Shown in pieces: positions 19,501 through 31,717 of a stretch of 64,000 bases of DNA (the stretch's first letter is position 1; every line of letters starts with the position of its first letter). The stretch is taken from assembly GCA_903813345.2 (NCBI GenBank), contig CAIIXF020000008.1, forward strand, positions 36,170,867-36,234,866, in the 5' to 3' direction. Under the pieces are notes generated by a model. It saw only the letters and a list, made by a program, of their open reading frames with translations. It was not told the DNA's origin and did no database searches. The stretch is from Owenia fusiformis (lineage: Eukaryota > Annelida > Polychaeta > Sabellida > Oweniidae). The translations under genes were made by a program, and so were the position numbers.

Positions 19501-20985
19501 TATACTGTTCATTACTCATTCAGACTCCCACAAAAGATTTTACAACTTGCCAAAACTGTAAAACCAGAGTTGAGGCTAGCTGATAGGGAATAATAGGTAG
19601 TAAATAAACATCAAAATAATACTTGAAAATGCTGGTACTTATCATACAATCATCAACCATCAAAATACATATTTCAGCTCCTAATTGCTCTCATTTCCAC
19701 CTGCATCTTTTCAACACCGATTTACCGATGCTAACTGGTTCTGGTTATATATGGCAGATTGGATTTCTGTTGGTTTTCTCCCATTACAGGTGTTTAATGC
19801 TTTACATTATGCAAGCCATTAGCTTTGGCCATTACTGCATGCAGCGTTCTATTAATGTTCTATAGCTCTTGAAACACAGCGGTTTTTATGTCGATTGGTA
19901 GTATGTTGATGAAGAGGTCTGTTTTAACTGATGTGTGGAGTTACATGAAAATAAATGAATCTGATGAAGTGATTTAATTTCGGATTTAAGGAGTTCTTGT
20001 AGTCCTGAGTAAATCATTTATTTTCACTTACTTTTGCAAATTAATTAACATTTTTGAAGTGTAAATGCGGTAAAAAATGAATTTGTATCTTATGTTATTC
20101 AGCATTATTACCACCTTGCCGGGCCTGTTCTAGGAGTAATAGTACTAGTGCATTTATATATTGACCTGAGCACGGGCCAATAATGAACATAACAGGCCAG
20201 CAATGTTCCCCGGGAATTGTTCATTCAGTGGTAGTCAGTTCTTGCTATTTCAGCCCTGGGTGGTGGTAATAATGCTATTTAACATAATTTCTGCTGGCAA
20301 AATAGTGAAATATTGAACCTTGGGTCTTCGTCCCTCATATAAATGATATCAGAGGTAGAATATTCCAGGTGAGTAGGGTAACAATCTAAATGGGGTAGAC
20401 AGGGGAATTTTGCAATTGGTAGAGTTAACTTGCGAATGAAGATCTAGATCTCTGTGTCATTTTGACATTTGAAATAGTAAAATTCCATAATAAGCTGTTC
20501 TATCTTGTTCATTTCAATCAATACATTCTGCAGAGTATACTATTTATAGGTCTATAGGAAATACATCATCATACATGGTAAGGAGAGTATGAGAATCTAC
20601 TTGTGGTAAAGAGCATAACTACAGGGTGTTCAAAAAGTTCTGATAAAACTATCATCAAATTTTTAATAATTTGATCAATGCAATTTATAATCAAGTTAGT
20701 TGCAAAGACAATTGTGAAAACAACTGACAGGTCTATGATTAGATATACGTTTTAGTGATTCTGGTAGGAAATATTTTACTTTATGGTTTCACCATTAGAT
20801 GGATCAATCCATCATGATAAACCATGAACGCTCAATTCTTCTAAGCCTTGAGATGTTTCTAGTGAAACAGAAAGATGTGATGAGTATCAGAATGGGATCA
20901 ATCTATTCATAACCCCCATCATAACCATTGACTAACCAGATATTAGTTTTAGTACATGCCTCATTGTTAAAACATATGATATATT
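19500..20985. other. Intergenic, nothing recognised
   Basis: No supported gene. The ORF at 19623-19865 is weakly biased and matches no family known to me. GGCCTGTTCTAGGAG and CCCGGGAATTG islands near 20120-20215 are not interpretable. Confidence 0.45.
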
Positions 20986-21440
20986 GTTATGGTCTCTGTT
21001 TTTTTGTGATGGCGATCGGCGCTTGGCGATCGGTGGGTGGCGGTGATCAGGGGGTGGCGATTGGCGTCTAACAAATTCTTAAAATTTCCAATAACTTAAA
21101 TAAATACTGTTCAGACTGACTTCAGAATTTAAGATTTGACCTTCATTGACCTTTTCAAGGTAAAAAAGGTATTTTTTCAACTTGCTTCAAATAACCAATT
21201 TTTTTTCAAAATGGTCTAGTTCTCAAAAGTTCAAATCTGATTATAGATTTGACCTTCAGTGATATTCTCAAGGTAAAAAAAAGTTTGACCTTCAATGACC
21301 TCAGGGTCAAAAATGTATTTTTTCAACTTGCTTCAAATTGATCAATTTTTTTAAAAATCATCTACAAGTTCTCAGAAATTCAAATCTGACTTAAGATTGA
21401 ACTCATAATATTGTGAGCAACTAGGTGGTGACATTTTGTC
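20985..21440 (-). mobile_element. GTGGTGACAT-family element with two core units
   Basis: Plus-strand order: ATATTGTTATGGTCTCTG end, a GGCGATCGGCG-type short repeat tract (21009-21062), then two core units about 147 bp apart (CAACTTGCTTCAAAT at 21177 and 21322), and GGTGGTGACATTTTG at 21424-21438. The same layout, reversed, as the 13708-15355 element but with different sequence, so it is probably a sister family. Confidence 0.65.
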
Positions 21441-22179
21441 ATTTTAAAGCCTTGTCTGTACTTATTGATCACTCTGTAGTACCTATCACTGACAGAATAA
21501 TAATTAGGTTGTATTCTTGAGATTTCACTCTTTGAGTGTTTGTAAATATACTGGTAAGTGAAGTAATTATCTTTACGTAACACTGGTATCAATAACAGCA
21601 ACTCAACACATTAACATACAACTTTCAAAGATAAAACATCCGAAGTGCTTCCTTGTTGCATTGGCTAAATGTGGATGGATTTTGACCCTTTGATACGCTT
21701 ATATGGACTTTGAGGCTAAATTCAGTCTGTACCACATCATTTTAGACTCAATGCTGTATTTTCTATTTTGTGTACTTTTCATGTAGGCTGCAAAATCTTT
21801 AATAAAACTGAACTCAGAACACATATACTGATTTATAACCTTGGGATACTTTTGATATTAAAAAACATACTATAAGTTAGTAGTATTCGTAAGTGTCTTA
21901 TGTAACACTACATACTTTTCAATCAAACATAGTTAGTATTAAATAATATCTGCCTGCAAAGAGGAGGATATACCTATCTCCACTAGAGGTTCACATTTAC
22001 ATGGAGTTAAGGCTCATCTATGAATTCTTGGTTTCATACAACTAAATTATACACCTACACAAATTAAGCTGTTTGTTTTTGTTGTCTTTAACTGGAAGGT
22101 TATGCCATAAGCCTGTAGCTGCTCTTAAGTTAACATGAGGTGAAATTAATTAACACATTTTTGCAATATGGTTATAAAT

Positions 22180-22335
22180 CTGTGTATCCAAACACTTCGA
22201 TAATTTGAACACCTCTCATACTCTTTCAGTCCAAATTTTGTTTGTTACCTCCCATTGACTTCCGTGTTAAATGTCAATGTCATGCTATCCTGAACACTTT
22301 TGGCTAGTCCTAATATTGTTTGGATAAGACGCATA
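22180..22335. repeat. TACAGTAAAACCTG-family fragment
   Basis: Contains AATTTGAACACCTCTC, TGAACACTTTTGGCTAGTCC and AATATTGTTTGGATAAG, in the reverse order of 34670-34866. It appears interrupted by the 22336-22634 element. Confidence 0.5.
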
Positions 22336-22634
22336 GAGGATTGGCTCCCAGAGTGCAACATCGATATTCTGTCCCATATATGGGCATGTCGTGATACAAA
22401 ATTCGAATTCAAACAGCCGCCATTTTGTTCACTTCAACATTTGAATCGTGAATTTTGGTCTTATTTCCCTATGAAAAATTCCAAAACTCACAAGAAATAA
22501 TCGAGATAATGGTTCGAATCTTTTGAACTGTTTATTTTGAATTTATAGTCGGTTTTAATTTCAGAAAATAACGACATTTAGAAGTTTTCATTTTTTGAAA
22601 ATATCGAGTTTGGATACTGGGAGCCAATCCTCCT
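22336..22634. mobile_element. Short inverted-repeat element, GGATTGGCTCCCAG ends
   Basis: Left end AGGATTGGCTCCCAG and right end CTGGGAGCCAATCCT are perfect inverted copies about 300 bp apart. ATCGATATTC near the left mirrors GAAAATATCGA near the right. No ORF of note; target duplication not identified. Confidence 0.75.
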
Positions 22635-23431
22635 TGGATTAGCCAAGATTTACTTGAGTATATAATAAACCCGTCTTCTTAGAAGACCAGTTAAACTGGT
22701 TAGAAATTATTGAATTCAAAGTTTTCTACAATTGTTTTGATAAATTTAGATAAAATAAAAATTGTGTTAATAGTGAGGGGTGGTGTTTTCATTAGAGAGT
22801 ATTATATTTGATGCAAGGGTTTTACCTTTATATGGTAGGTACTAAGGTGTACTTTAATTAAGTCTTGAAGCAAGGAAAGTGATGTGATATTATGAAATAT
22901 AATATGTAATGTTGGGTAATATAACATTTAGCATCCTTAGAGAAAAACCCTGGAAAATCATGTGAAGCATTTTTAGCATCAATCCAGGCTAAAATTATCA
23001 TAAATATGAACAGCATCTTGATACCTCAATTAATCAGGCTAAAAGACACTGCTACACACAAGAGCGTTTAATGAAATTCTGCATGTTGTAAGGTTTAGCC
23101 CATTCTGCTTTAGCAAGAGTCCCTCCTTTATCATCTTATGTCTCATCACTAGCCAGGGATATCACAATAAGTTTAACCCATTCATCCTATTGTGAATCGC
23201 TTTTGGCATAAGCTTACGGAAAATTAATTGTAAGCTTGTGATATATAGACAAGCTTCCTATATAAGCTTACTATGAATTTGGGATAACTTGCTGAGGATG
23301 TCATTGCATGTGTAGATTGACATGTCTCAAGGCATATTCGATTATAGGCTTTATCTATTGAGTCCATCAAAGCCAGTAGATTATCATATAATTGCATAAA
23401 AAGATAACTGATATTACTTTTTACTGGGCAA

Positions 23432-23504
23432 GGTTGGAAGTCTTCTTTCTTAGATATATGATGTTTGTTGGAAGTCTTCTTTCTTAGATATGATGTTTGT
23501 TAAG
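23432..23504 (+). repeat. Two-copy 34-bp tandem duplication
   Basis: GTTGGAAGTCTTCTTTCTTA followed by GATATATGATGTTT occurs twice back to back with a 2-bp difference. Confidence 0.85.
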
Positions 23505-23512
23505 TCACCACT

Positions 23513-23660
23513 AAAAAGTGGTGACATATTGTTATGGTCTCTGTTTTTTTTGACAGTGGTTGGCGCTTGGTGGTTGGCGGTTGGTGATCGGCGTCTGTAA
23601 CAAATAACTTCCAATAACTTAACAAATACTGTTTAGACTGACTTCAATTTTTTTAGTAGT
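23513..23660 (-). mobile_element. Truncated GTGGTGACAT-family element with intact hairpin
   Basis: The hairpin GTCACCACT-AAAA-AGTGGTGAC at 23507-23528 is perfect and is followed by ATATTGTTATGGTCTCTG, a TGGTTGGCG repeat tract and AACAAATACTGTTTAGACTG, as in the copy at 20985. The core is missing. Confidence 0.65.
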
Positions 23661-24429
23661 GTTATGTCAATCTATGACCCATCATTAGCATTTACTTCAT
23701 ACCTGGAGCGAAAAAGTTGGGACTCCAGGACTTATGAAACCTGTCTGCCCCCCCCCCCCCTCTATACATACATGCTAATAAAGGTTTTGGTGCAGACAAT
23801 CATCACATTAGATTGATAATATGAACAGAGACTTACTTGTACAAATCTTCAAATAATCTTATAAATAAACTTATTTCTATAGAAACCATTTTGAATCAAT
23901 TTATCTTCCTCTTATTATGGCCACATATATTGGTTACCCTGCATTTACACTAACTAACTATACCACCCTCTTACTGTAATGGATGATTTACAGTTTTAAA
24001 GCCGATAACATCCTACCAATTTCAAATGTATTTTATTTTTTTGAGTTTGCATGTGAAATGAATATGTTTTTTCAGACTTCATATTCACATTATGTTTTAA
24101 TTTTAAGAGTGTAGATTCACTTAAACTCTTGCAAAGGGTATATGGAAGGCATTAATAGATAAAAGCTGTATTATTCACAGTGAGTAGTGATTGAAGAAAT
24201 ATGTTGCATGAATCATTATCACTTTGAAGATGAAATCCAAGATTTACCTCCCAGGTAAATGTCTGAGTCTTACGTAAAGCTTTTGTGGATTCGTGTAAAG
24301 TACTCCCAGCTTTTGTGAACTCCTGTAAAGTACTCCCGCGTCTTACGAGAACAGGTAAACCTGAATATGAACACCTGTGTAATCTGAAGGCTCTCAATGC
24401 GAATATCCGAAGGCTCTTATTAAATGCAA

Positions 24430-24615
24430 ATATTTTTGGGTTCCATTATCTGTATACGAACACCTCTTTTATCTGAATGCTTCTCAATACAAATACTTTT
24501 TGGTGAACAACTGCCAATATGAACACTTTTGACTGATCCAAGTGGTGTTCAGATTAGCAGGTGTTCACATAGGTGGAACTGTCCCAGAGGTGTTTAGATT
24601 AGACTGGTTACCTAC
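24430..24615. repeat. TACAGTAAAACCTG-family fragment
   Basis: Carries GAACACTTTTGACTGATCC, GTGTTCAGATTAGCAGGTG and GAGGTGTTTAGATTAGACTG. Just upstream, 24240-24430 holds short duplicated phrases (AAGTACTCCC twice, GAAGGCTCT twice). Confidence 0.55.
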
Positions 24616-24829
24616 AAGTCTTGGGAATTATACAGAAAAAGCAGGCTCGATACAAGCCTTGGTACCTGCATCTCTGGATAAATATTAGTCTTGCCTTCTG
24701 CCCTTGTCTAATCCAACCATCTGTCTCTGTCTTAGCAGTGCTCGAACTAGACACGTTTTACTGTTCATTTTTTACAAGTCTTTTTAATCAAGTCAGGAAA
24801 CGTTACTGCAATTTCAGCTCATAGGGATA

Positions 24830-26060
24830 ATGCAAAAAATATGTTTGAAATGAGGGCATTAGAATCATCATTACTGTCTTTGGTTTTATCAGAATTAAAA
24901 AAGATCAGAAACACATTATCTATATAATAATGGTGACTTGTATTTCATGATTGTTCATTACTTTAACAGTGTCAGTCATTAGGATTTCCGGTACATATGA
25001 GAAATTATGTTTTCGAGGGATTACAGTCTTACCTTATTTCTCCAAGGTGTTCAACATTATATTGATTTACCAGATAAAAAAACTGCTACATCATAAAGAA
25101 GGGGATAATCCTGAGTAACAATCATCGTCATCACATAGTTAATGAGCATGCATATAGCATACGTTCCTTCCAGCTTGCTGATTGGTTGAGAAAAGGTCAG
25201 CACGGTAGGATTGGAATGATTTATGAACCAGACTGTAACTTAATGTAATCTAATGGGCACCAGTCATCGGGGCAAGGCTGCTAAAATTGTAATATAGTCT
25301 ATATTAGGGAGAGGGTAGTTTATAACTAGACTCTCTGTGCAGGGTAGGAACCCTAACAAATTATTTTTAGTTTTGATGCTTACATAGTCTTAACGCTCAC
25401 TTATGGAGCTTCTGTGGCTTCTTATGTACTCTTCCAAGTTTTCTGAGACAGGCCTCTTCTACATCTGGAGTTGACCTAGTGCTATCGCCATGGATTGTAT
25501 TTGGTTGCCTAGAACCCCCTCCCATCTTTGAAAACCCTTACAGGTATATATTTGAAGAAATTTAACAAATACAGGGCAACATACTTGGTTCTTGATGTAT
25601 AACAGCAATCTTGAAGCTAGGTATATCATAGTCAGAGATCAGATTAGTTCGACCCATCATTGATGCAATATCCAAAATGCCATGAAGTAACTTTAGTTAT
25701 ATCATGATCAATTGATCCAATTGCTTGATTTAAGTTGAAATTGAGCCAATTTCATGATGGGGGAACATTCAGTCGGACCCCACAGCTTGTGAAATTATTT
25801 GTTTAAGGAACCACAGGTGGTTATGATATATAGTTCAATTGACTTACCATGAATTGATCTTTATGTTACATTGACATCAATTTGGTAAATTCATTGAAAC
25901 ATTATTGAAATTACACACCATTGGGAAAGATCAGTTTCTTATTATTGGTGTGTTTTACGTTTGTTAACCTTCTCATGAAGGTATACTGTACTTTATTTAT
26001 CCAAAAGATAAATCTGATGCTGAGATGTCTATTTCTGTATCAAAATTTCTTGAGCTTAAT
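24830..26060. other. Intergenic, little recognised
   Basis: No gene supported. A fragment at 25312-25362 (GTTTATAACTAGACTCTCTG) matches the repeat at 1089-1180. Confidence 0.45.
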
Positions 26061-26066
26061 TCTTAA

Positions 26067-26667
26067 AGGAATATTCCTTGCCAGACCCTTTCTCTCTTGA
26101 TATGGTAGCTATAATCATATATATAGTTTCCATATTTAGCAAAACATGGGAAAATGTTTTAATATGGTCAATATTGATCATTTAAAAATCTAGTGCTTAC
26201 TTCTAGTGAGCTGCCATCTTTTAAGATTTCTTGCAGGAAGTGATGTCATCAACTCTCAACTTCTATAACCTTGCCAATAACAGTATAGGAAAGTAGCACA
26301 AAATCACTTCTAGACAAGTGATCATTACTTTCTGTGCAAAAATATTTTCAGGGCTTGTCAACTTAGAATAAAAGAAGAGATTTTCAGAAGGATAAATAAG
26401 ATACAAGGTTGAAAAAGAATATTTAGCTGGTTTTGTAATTCTTAATAGCTCCTCACCTAATGCTATATGCAAAGTTGAGAGTCAATGACATCACTTCCTG
26501 TGTGGAATTTTAAAAGATGGCAGCTTACTGGAATTGAGCATCACATTTCTATGTGATCAAATTTGACCATATCAAAACATTTTTGCGTGTTTTGCTAAAC
26601 ATGGCAAGCATATATATGGTTATAGCTACCATATGAGGAGAGAGATGGTTTGGCAAGGAATATTCCT
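26067..26667. mobile_element. 601-bp foldback element with TTAA target duplication
   Basis: TTAA at 26063-26066 and 26668-26671. Ends AGGAATATTCCTTGCCA and TGGCAAGGAATATTCCT are inverted. Arms of about 200 bp stay alignable inward (GCTGCCATCTTTTAA at 26210 with TTAAAAGATGGCAGC at 26511; CAGGAAGTGATGTCAT with ATGACATCACTTCCTG). The end sequence AGG and TTAA site favour Kolobok or piggyBac-like origin. No transposase. Confidence 0.9.
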
Positions 26668-27101
26668 TTAAGTCACACTGGGCCAGATTGTAAAAAAAAG
26701 AAAATTAGATCATAAAAAAGTGTTCCGCATTGGATTCTAGGCTAATTACGGCTCAATGCCACAACACATTCAAAAGAGAGGCTTACTCGTGTATATTCGC
26801 GCCTCAAATTTGAAGATCTGATTCTCCAATTATACTTCATTCTGGCTCGACGTGAAGTGCATTTTTATTGTACCACTTGAGCTACCTTAAATACATTTTT
26901 TTAATTCGGGAGCTACCTTAAACACTACATCATGGAAAGAGAATTCATATTTTCCTTATTATTTATATTTGTACATACACTCCCCTCCATACGTTAATGG
27001 CAACTGAAAGTCCCCTTTTAGATAAAGTATATGTTTTATGATTTTAAAATCATTTCTGTTTGAAACTTCCGATCATATAATTTAAAGGAACCAAATTATT
27101 A

Positions 27102-27284
27102 GCTTGTATTCGCGAATGCAATTAACGCCTGTCGGCTATCAGATTAACCTTATTATTCATAACCAACTCATTTAAATATGAATGGAATAGTGGTAGGTAA
27201 CTTTCATATTTGAACAAGTTTACCATAAAATAGCAGGTTAATCCGGTAGCCATCAGGCGTTAGTTGCATTTGCGAATATAAGGT
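27102..27284. mobile_element. Short inverted-repeat element, TATTCGCGAATGCAATTAAC ends
   Basis: Left TATTCGCGAATGCAATTAAC with GCCTG, right CAGGCGTTAGTTGCATTTGCGAATA. The inverted pairing extends over about 45 bp (GGTTAATCCGGTAGCC with GGCTATCAGATTAACC). Exact boundaries uncertain. Confidence 0.75.
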
Positions 27285-27624
27285 AAGAGGTAAGAGTCAA
27301 AAATTGATAGGCTATGTTGCGCAATCCAATGAAAACTTATGGAGATTATTTTGTACATATACAATCGTTAAATTAATAACATTAACACCAATTAGAGACT
27401 GATGCTAGACTGGTTATCTATCTGTACAAAAGATGAGTAAATGTTATTCCCTTGACGAGTTATATTATAGAATATCGTGAATAACAAATGGCAATGATAT
27501 CGGATCTAATAATGAGAATATTTATAAATAAACAGTGGTAGTAATGACATTAACAAACTGTAGAGAAATACGTATTATTAGAAAACTTGAGGTCATTTAA
27601 GAATAACAATAATAGTGTGAAATG

Positions 27625-27828
27625 CAGGCCTGTAACCATGATTTGCCAGGGGGGTTCTCTTTTTGAGAAATTCCAGAGGGGGGTGCTTTTGACAATTTTG
27701 TACCAAATATGGCCAAAATCACTTAAAAAGTGCTCAGAATGGTGAAAAATAGCATGATTTTAAAAATATTTTGGCAAGGGGATGGGGTTCATCGGATTGA
27801 TCGACCCCCCCCCCAGGCTATGGGCCTG
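27625..27828. mobile_element. CAGGCCC-ended MITE with 5-bp target duplication
   Basis: Starts CAGGCCTGTAACC, ends GGCTATGGGCCTG, flanked by AAATG at 27620-27624 and 27829-27833. Interior has GGGGGG/CCCCCC runs near both ends and GTGCTCAGAATGGTGAAAAA, as in the 46322-46532 copy. Confidence 0.85.
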
Positions 27829-28204
27829 AAATGTATTGTGGGATCCAGAGTCTTATCTCTTTGGAAATAGAAGCTTAAGATATAGAAAGATAAATCAGAA
27901 TGTGCAAAATGAGGTTTGCATAGGATTTTCATTTTCCAATGTATTGATAAAAGGTTTAAGAGGAAATACAGATTTGAAAAGAGTATGATTTTCGTTTGGG
28001 AGATTTGACTGATTCTACGCATTGAAAGATGGTTGCTCCTGATCTAGACTTGATGAATAGCTCAAGATGAATGAATGAATCTGGATGATTGTTACAGTAC
28101 ATCTTGTGAATACACAAGTACCTGTAATGATTAATCTGTTCTATATAGATTTCCATGCTTCAGATCCATCTTACTGGAATCTCCAACCCTGCTCAAGAAC
28201 CAGA

Positions 28205-28250
28205 CTTTCACTCAACTCTTTAAAAAAGAGATAATTCTGTGGTGTAGCCA
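28205..28250 (+). repeat. CTCTTT-AAGAGATAAT stem-loop motif
   Basis: ACTCTTTAAAAAAGAGATAAT followed shortly by AGCCAATGA. One of several similar small hairpins; see the finding for 47476-47530. Confidence 0.35.
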
Positions 28251-28677
28251 ATGAAAATCATGATACTATATTTTCTGCCTCTGCATAAGCAACTATCCTC
28301 TTCACATTCAGACTTACAAAGTACACCAAAGATGCATTTAAGACCATGAAGATCAATCAGAACTGTTTAAAGTACTAATCATTAATGATAGTCAGAGGGG
28401 AGTGTGGTAAGGTGGTAGATATACAGGGTAGGAAATTCCAATATATTTGGATTGAAATTCACCTGCTGTATATAGCTTTCATCCTGATAAAAGATATGGA
28501 TTAATGTACCTGATATGCCTGGGTAGAAGTTGCATAAAATTGGTTCAATTTAGAAACTACATCAAAGCTTTAAACTGAGCGGATATAATACAAGTTCATT
28601 ATATATCAGGTAAAAACCTGGCAGCAATGAATTAAGTTCATGAGGGGGCATTAATAACGATGATAAACTCAGGAGAG

Positions 28678-28805
28678 ATTCAGGGACGGATCTGGAAATT
28701 AAAAGGGGGGGGGGGCAAATTTCAAGTTGGAACAAGTCTTTCAAAAAATTGGCACAAATTTTGAAAATGTAACCATTTTTTTGAAAATTTGGGGCCCATC
28801 TCATC
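28678..28805. repeat. CAGGGACGGATCTGG-family fragment
   Basis: Begins CAGGGACGGATCTGG and has a ten-G run and AAATTTGGGGCCCATC. It resembles the CACTGGCGGATCT copies at 53688-53910 and 63262-63480. The right terminus is not clear. Confidence 0.5.
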
Positions 28806-29905
28806 TGTCAGTGAGCTTAGCCTTACCCTGTCTGCAAAATACATTTGTCTGACCCCTACCCTTGCAGAAAGGATGGACCCCTTCAGCTTTTTAATATTGG
28901 GTACCTCATACCCTGACTGTAAATAAGGCTCTGAATATGGTTAATAAGTATACAATTTAAATATTTAAGGGGTCTTCTTTTTAAAAAAAAGTTATCCAGG
29001 CCCTTTTGTCAGGAGATTGCCCTTGGACATCTTTTGGAAAAATAAGCATCATAGCTATAAAAATGAAGCAACAGAGATGGGAAAAGGTCTCTTTGTGGAA
29101 ACATGTTTTGTTTTGAGGCTACATCAGGGGTCCACATTGAGTACACATGTCATGACATCTTCGGGCTGGACTGCTTTCCAGACACCACTGTTATATCGTT
29201 AGGTTTGTTGCTATTTTCAGAAAAAGCCTATGTGCATGCCAGTTTACCTGTTTGAAAAAATGATGTAAATATAGCCGTGTTAACAGGAATTCTGGTTTCC
29301 AGAGGGCTGTTATTGTCAACTAACTTTATCACGTCTTTTGTATTTTAATCAGTTACCTCGGGAAACAGAGATTGGTTTCTACTGCATGTAGATGAGGAGT
29401 CTTTTACAGGATTGTCATTTGTAACTGTTGAAAGGGTATCTGTCTATTTGTTTCTGTTTACATTTGTGGTATTCTATTCAAGATCAATCAAGATAGGCTT
29501 TTTCTGATATGAAACCATGTAAAATGTAAGGAATTTGACTTCAATCAAAGCTACTCTATATACACATGTAAATCTCATGTCACATTGAATTAATATCTCT
29601 TTGTACATGTATTTACTTTGCCAAAATATTTTATTTTTATGAAATTTATTGAATTCTTAAAAGTCTTATTGAATGTCAAGGAATCTGACGTCCACACCTG
29701 ACATAACATGGAAGACGGGAGTCATTCAGCTTTCAGCTTCTTTGACAGGAATACAAAGGAGGGAATGGATTAAAAGTTAAAATGTCAATTTAATAAATAT
29801 GCTATAGCTGGGAACGTGAGATTTATAATATATGCATGATGCTTTTTCAGATTTTTTCACAAGTCCTCATAAGACCCTGATTTTGATTGCACTTCAAACT
29901 TTGAT
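28806..29905. other. Intergenic, nothing recognised
   Basis: No gene supported; the 61-codon ORF at 29017-29202 has no recognisable family or splice context. Confidence 0.45.
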
Positions 29906-29909
29906 CTAG

Positions 29910-30090
29910 TCAGTGTTCTCCACAGACAGAATTTTCTCTAAAATGGGTGCAAAATTCTCATTTTCACAATTCAGCCCTTTATCAATTTTTATCATTTTCA
30001 AGTGGGTACAAATAGATTTTCAGGTGGGTGCAAACCTGCTTTCACAATCCCAGGTGGGTGCTGCACCCACTTGCTTTAATGCTGGGGAGA
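29910..30090 (+). repeat. GTGGGTGCAAATTTTCAGGTGGG family copy
   Basis: Contains ATTTTCTCTAAAATGGGTGC, TCTCATTTTCACAATTCAGC, CAAGTGGGTACAAATAGATT and CAGGTGGGTGCTGCACCCAC. Same family as 5905-6075. Confidence 0.6.
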
Positions 30091-30109
30091 TAACCCTTTA
30101 GTGTCTAAA

Positions 30110-31112
30110 AATTAGAATATCAATTAGTCAGAAAATTAAATAGTGCCAAGTCTCTGGAGCCCCCCCCCCCCATAGTTGATGATTTTAATACTCATATCAT
30201 CATGCCTGTATTGCATTATACAAGGACAGATGTAGAAAGGATGTGGCTTACCACTACTATATGTGGTAGCCAGAAATCAATCAGTTTTCAAGTCTGATAA
30301 AAGAAATAAAGTACATTCGAGATCGATGAGACTGAAAATGAGAACTTTTTAAATTTCACAGATGATACAAATAAGTATAATATTACATCCTCTGAGATTT
30401 TGTAATTTGCAACATCTCTATAAAGGAGAATTTGGGAGATTCATTTCACGTTTAATAGAGAAAATACTCGTAAATATGTTTTTTGTAGTTGTGGTTTTAT
30501 TCATGAGTTTTTTTCGTTGTAATGTCACGATATATCAAATTATTCTATGCCTTATAAATTAATGTTCTGGAAAAACCTGAAAATGATATGCAATAACATG
30601 TTATTGATTCTCATTTATTCTGACCCCTCTCATTGTTAGAATTCACTGCCTTTTATCAGTTCTTCCCGTTGGATTTTTGGATTCACTCACTCACTCTTAT
30701 CAACTGCTTACATGTGAAAGTTCTCAGGAAAGCATTTGAGTCATATTTGATATTTGTTGTAAATGGCAAGGGAGAGAGGTGAGGTTAGAATAATACTTTA
30801 TGATAACATTCTAAATTAGAAATACCATTAGCAAGTCACACTGTACTTACTTACTAAAACATTCTAAATAATAATTCTGGGAACTCTTCTTTTTTGGCCC
30901 ATGCTGTGGTACTCTAAGATAGGATAGCAGCTATAAATGGATATGGCTCAGACATTGGTGTATGGTCCAGAAATATATTTCCGATAAAATTCTGATAATT
31001 TTTTGAATATTGGGATTATGCAAAATAGAGGTTATTTAATGGGAGGGATGGAGTATGAGTTTTATTTCCCGAGAGTCCCTGGAAAAGTGGATAGAAATCA
31101 GATTATTGTAGA
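30110..31112. other. Intergenic, nothing recognised
   Basis: AT-rich, with a ten-C run near 30160 and a gapped palindrome at 30587-30604 (AATAACATGTTATT). No supported gene. Confidence 0.45.
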
Positions 31113-31113
31113 G

Positions 31114-31717
31114 TAAAACCTCTCAAAGTGGAACACCTTTAGGGTACTTTAGTACCTCTAAAAATGTTCCACAAGTGAGGTGTTATACTTATAGAGGTTC
31201 ATTTAACATTACATCAATTACCCAAATGCGAGTAGGTAGTTACCAGTTTCACCACCAGGTGGCTGATTCGGGTCAATTAACATGGCAGGTATATAAGAAA
31301 GTTCCCTTAAACTTGAATATTATCAATTATAAGTGGCTCAATTTTCATATAACCCTTATTTGTCTAATACTTATACTAATGAAAATATGTCCAGTAAAGC
31401 AAAATATTATCTGTCCACTAAAAGAAAAGATATTTCATTTTTTGTGATTTTATAGCATGGGGTCTATGGGGAATCTCCCCGAGCTAGAAGTCACATTTTC
31501 AAAGAAAAGTAATTTTTCAAAGTTGATAAACACTTTTTAAAACCACATTTCTAGATGTAATTTTACATGTAGATTTCAAATATGATATTACTTTGACTGA
31601 ATTTTGAAGTTTTAATGACGTAAATCAAGATTATTTCTACTCGCATCTGGGTTATTGGTCTTGAGACTAGGAAAAGTGTTCCGTTTCTAGAGGTGTTTCA
31701 CTTTACAGGTTTCACTG
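31114..31717. mobile_element. TA-flanked inverted-repeat element with a nested second element
   Basis: Outer ends GAGTAAAACCTCTCAAAGTG and (reverse complement) CAGTGAAACCTGTAAAGTG sit next to TA dinucleotides, as for Tc1/mariner-type miniature elements. Inside, at 31218-31656, a second inverted pair (ACCCAAATGCGAGTAG and CTACTCGCATCTGGGT) bounds about 430 bp, a diverged inverted copy of which lies at 60850-61140. No convincing ORF. Confidence 0.75.
31252..31263. promoter_or_regulatory. CTCF-core-like motif CCACCAGGTGGC
   Basis: A 12-bp match to the central part of the bilaterian CTCF consensus, located within the nested element at 31218-31656. The reverse-oriented copy near 60855-60870 keeps only a degraded form. 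Function is inferred from motif alone. Confidence 0.2.
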
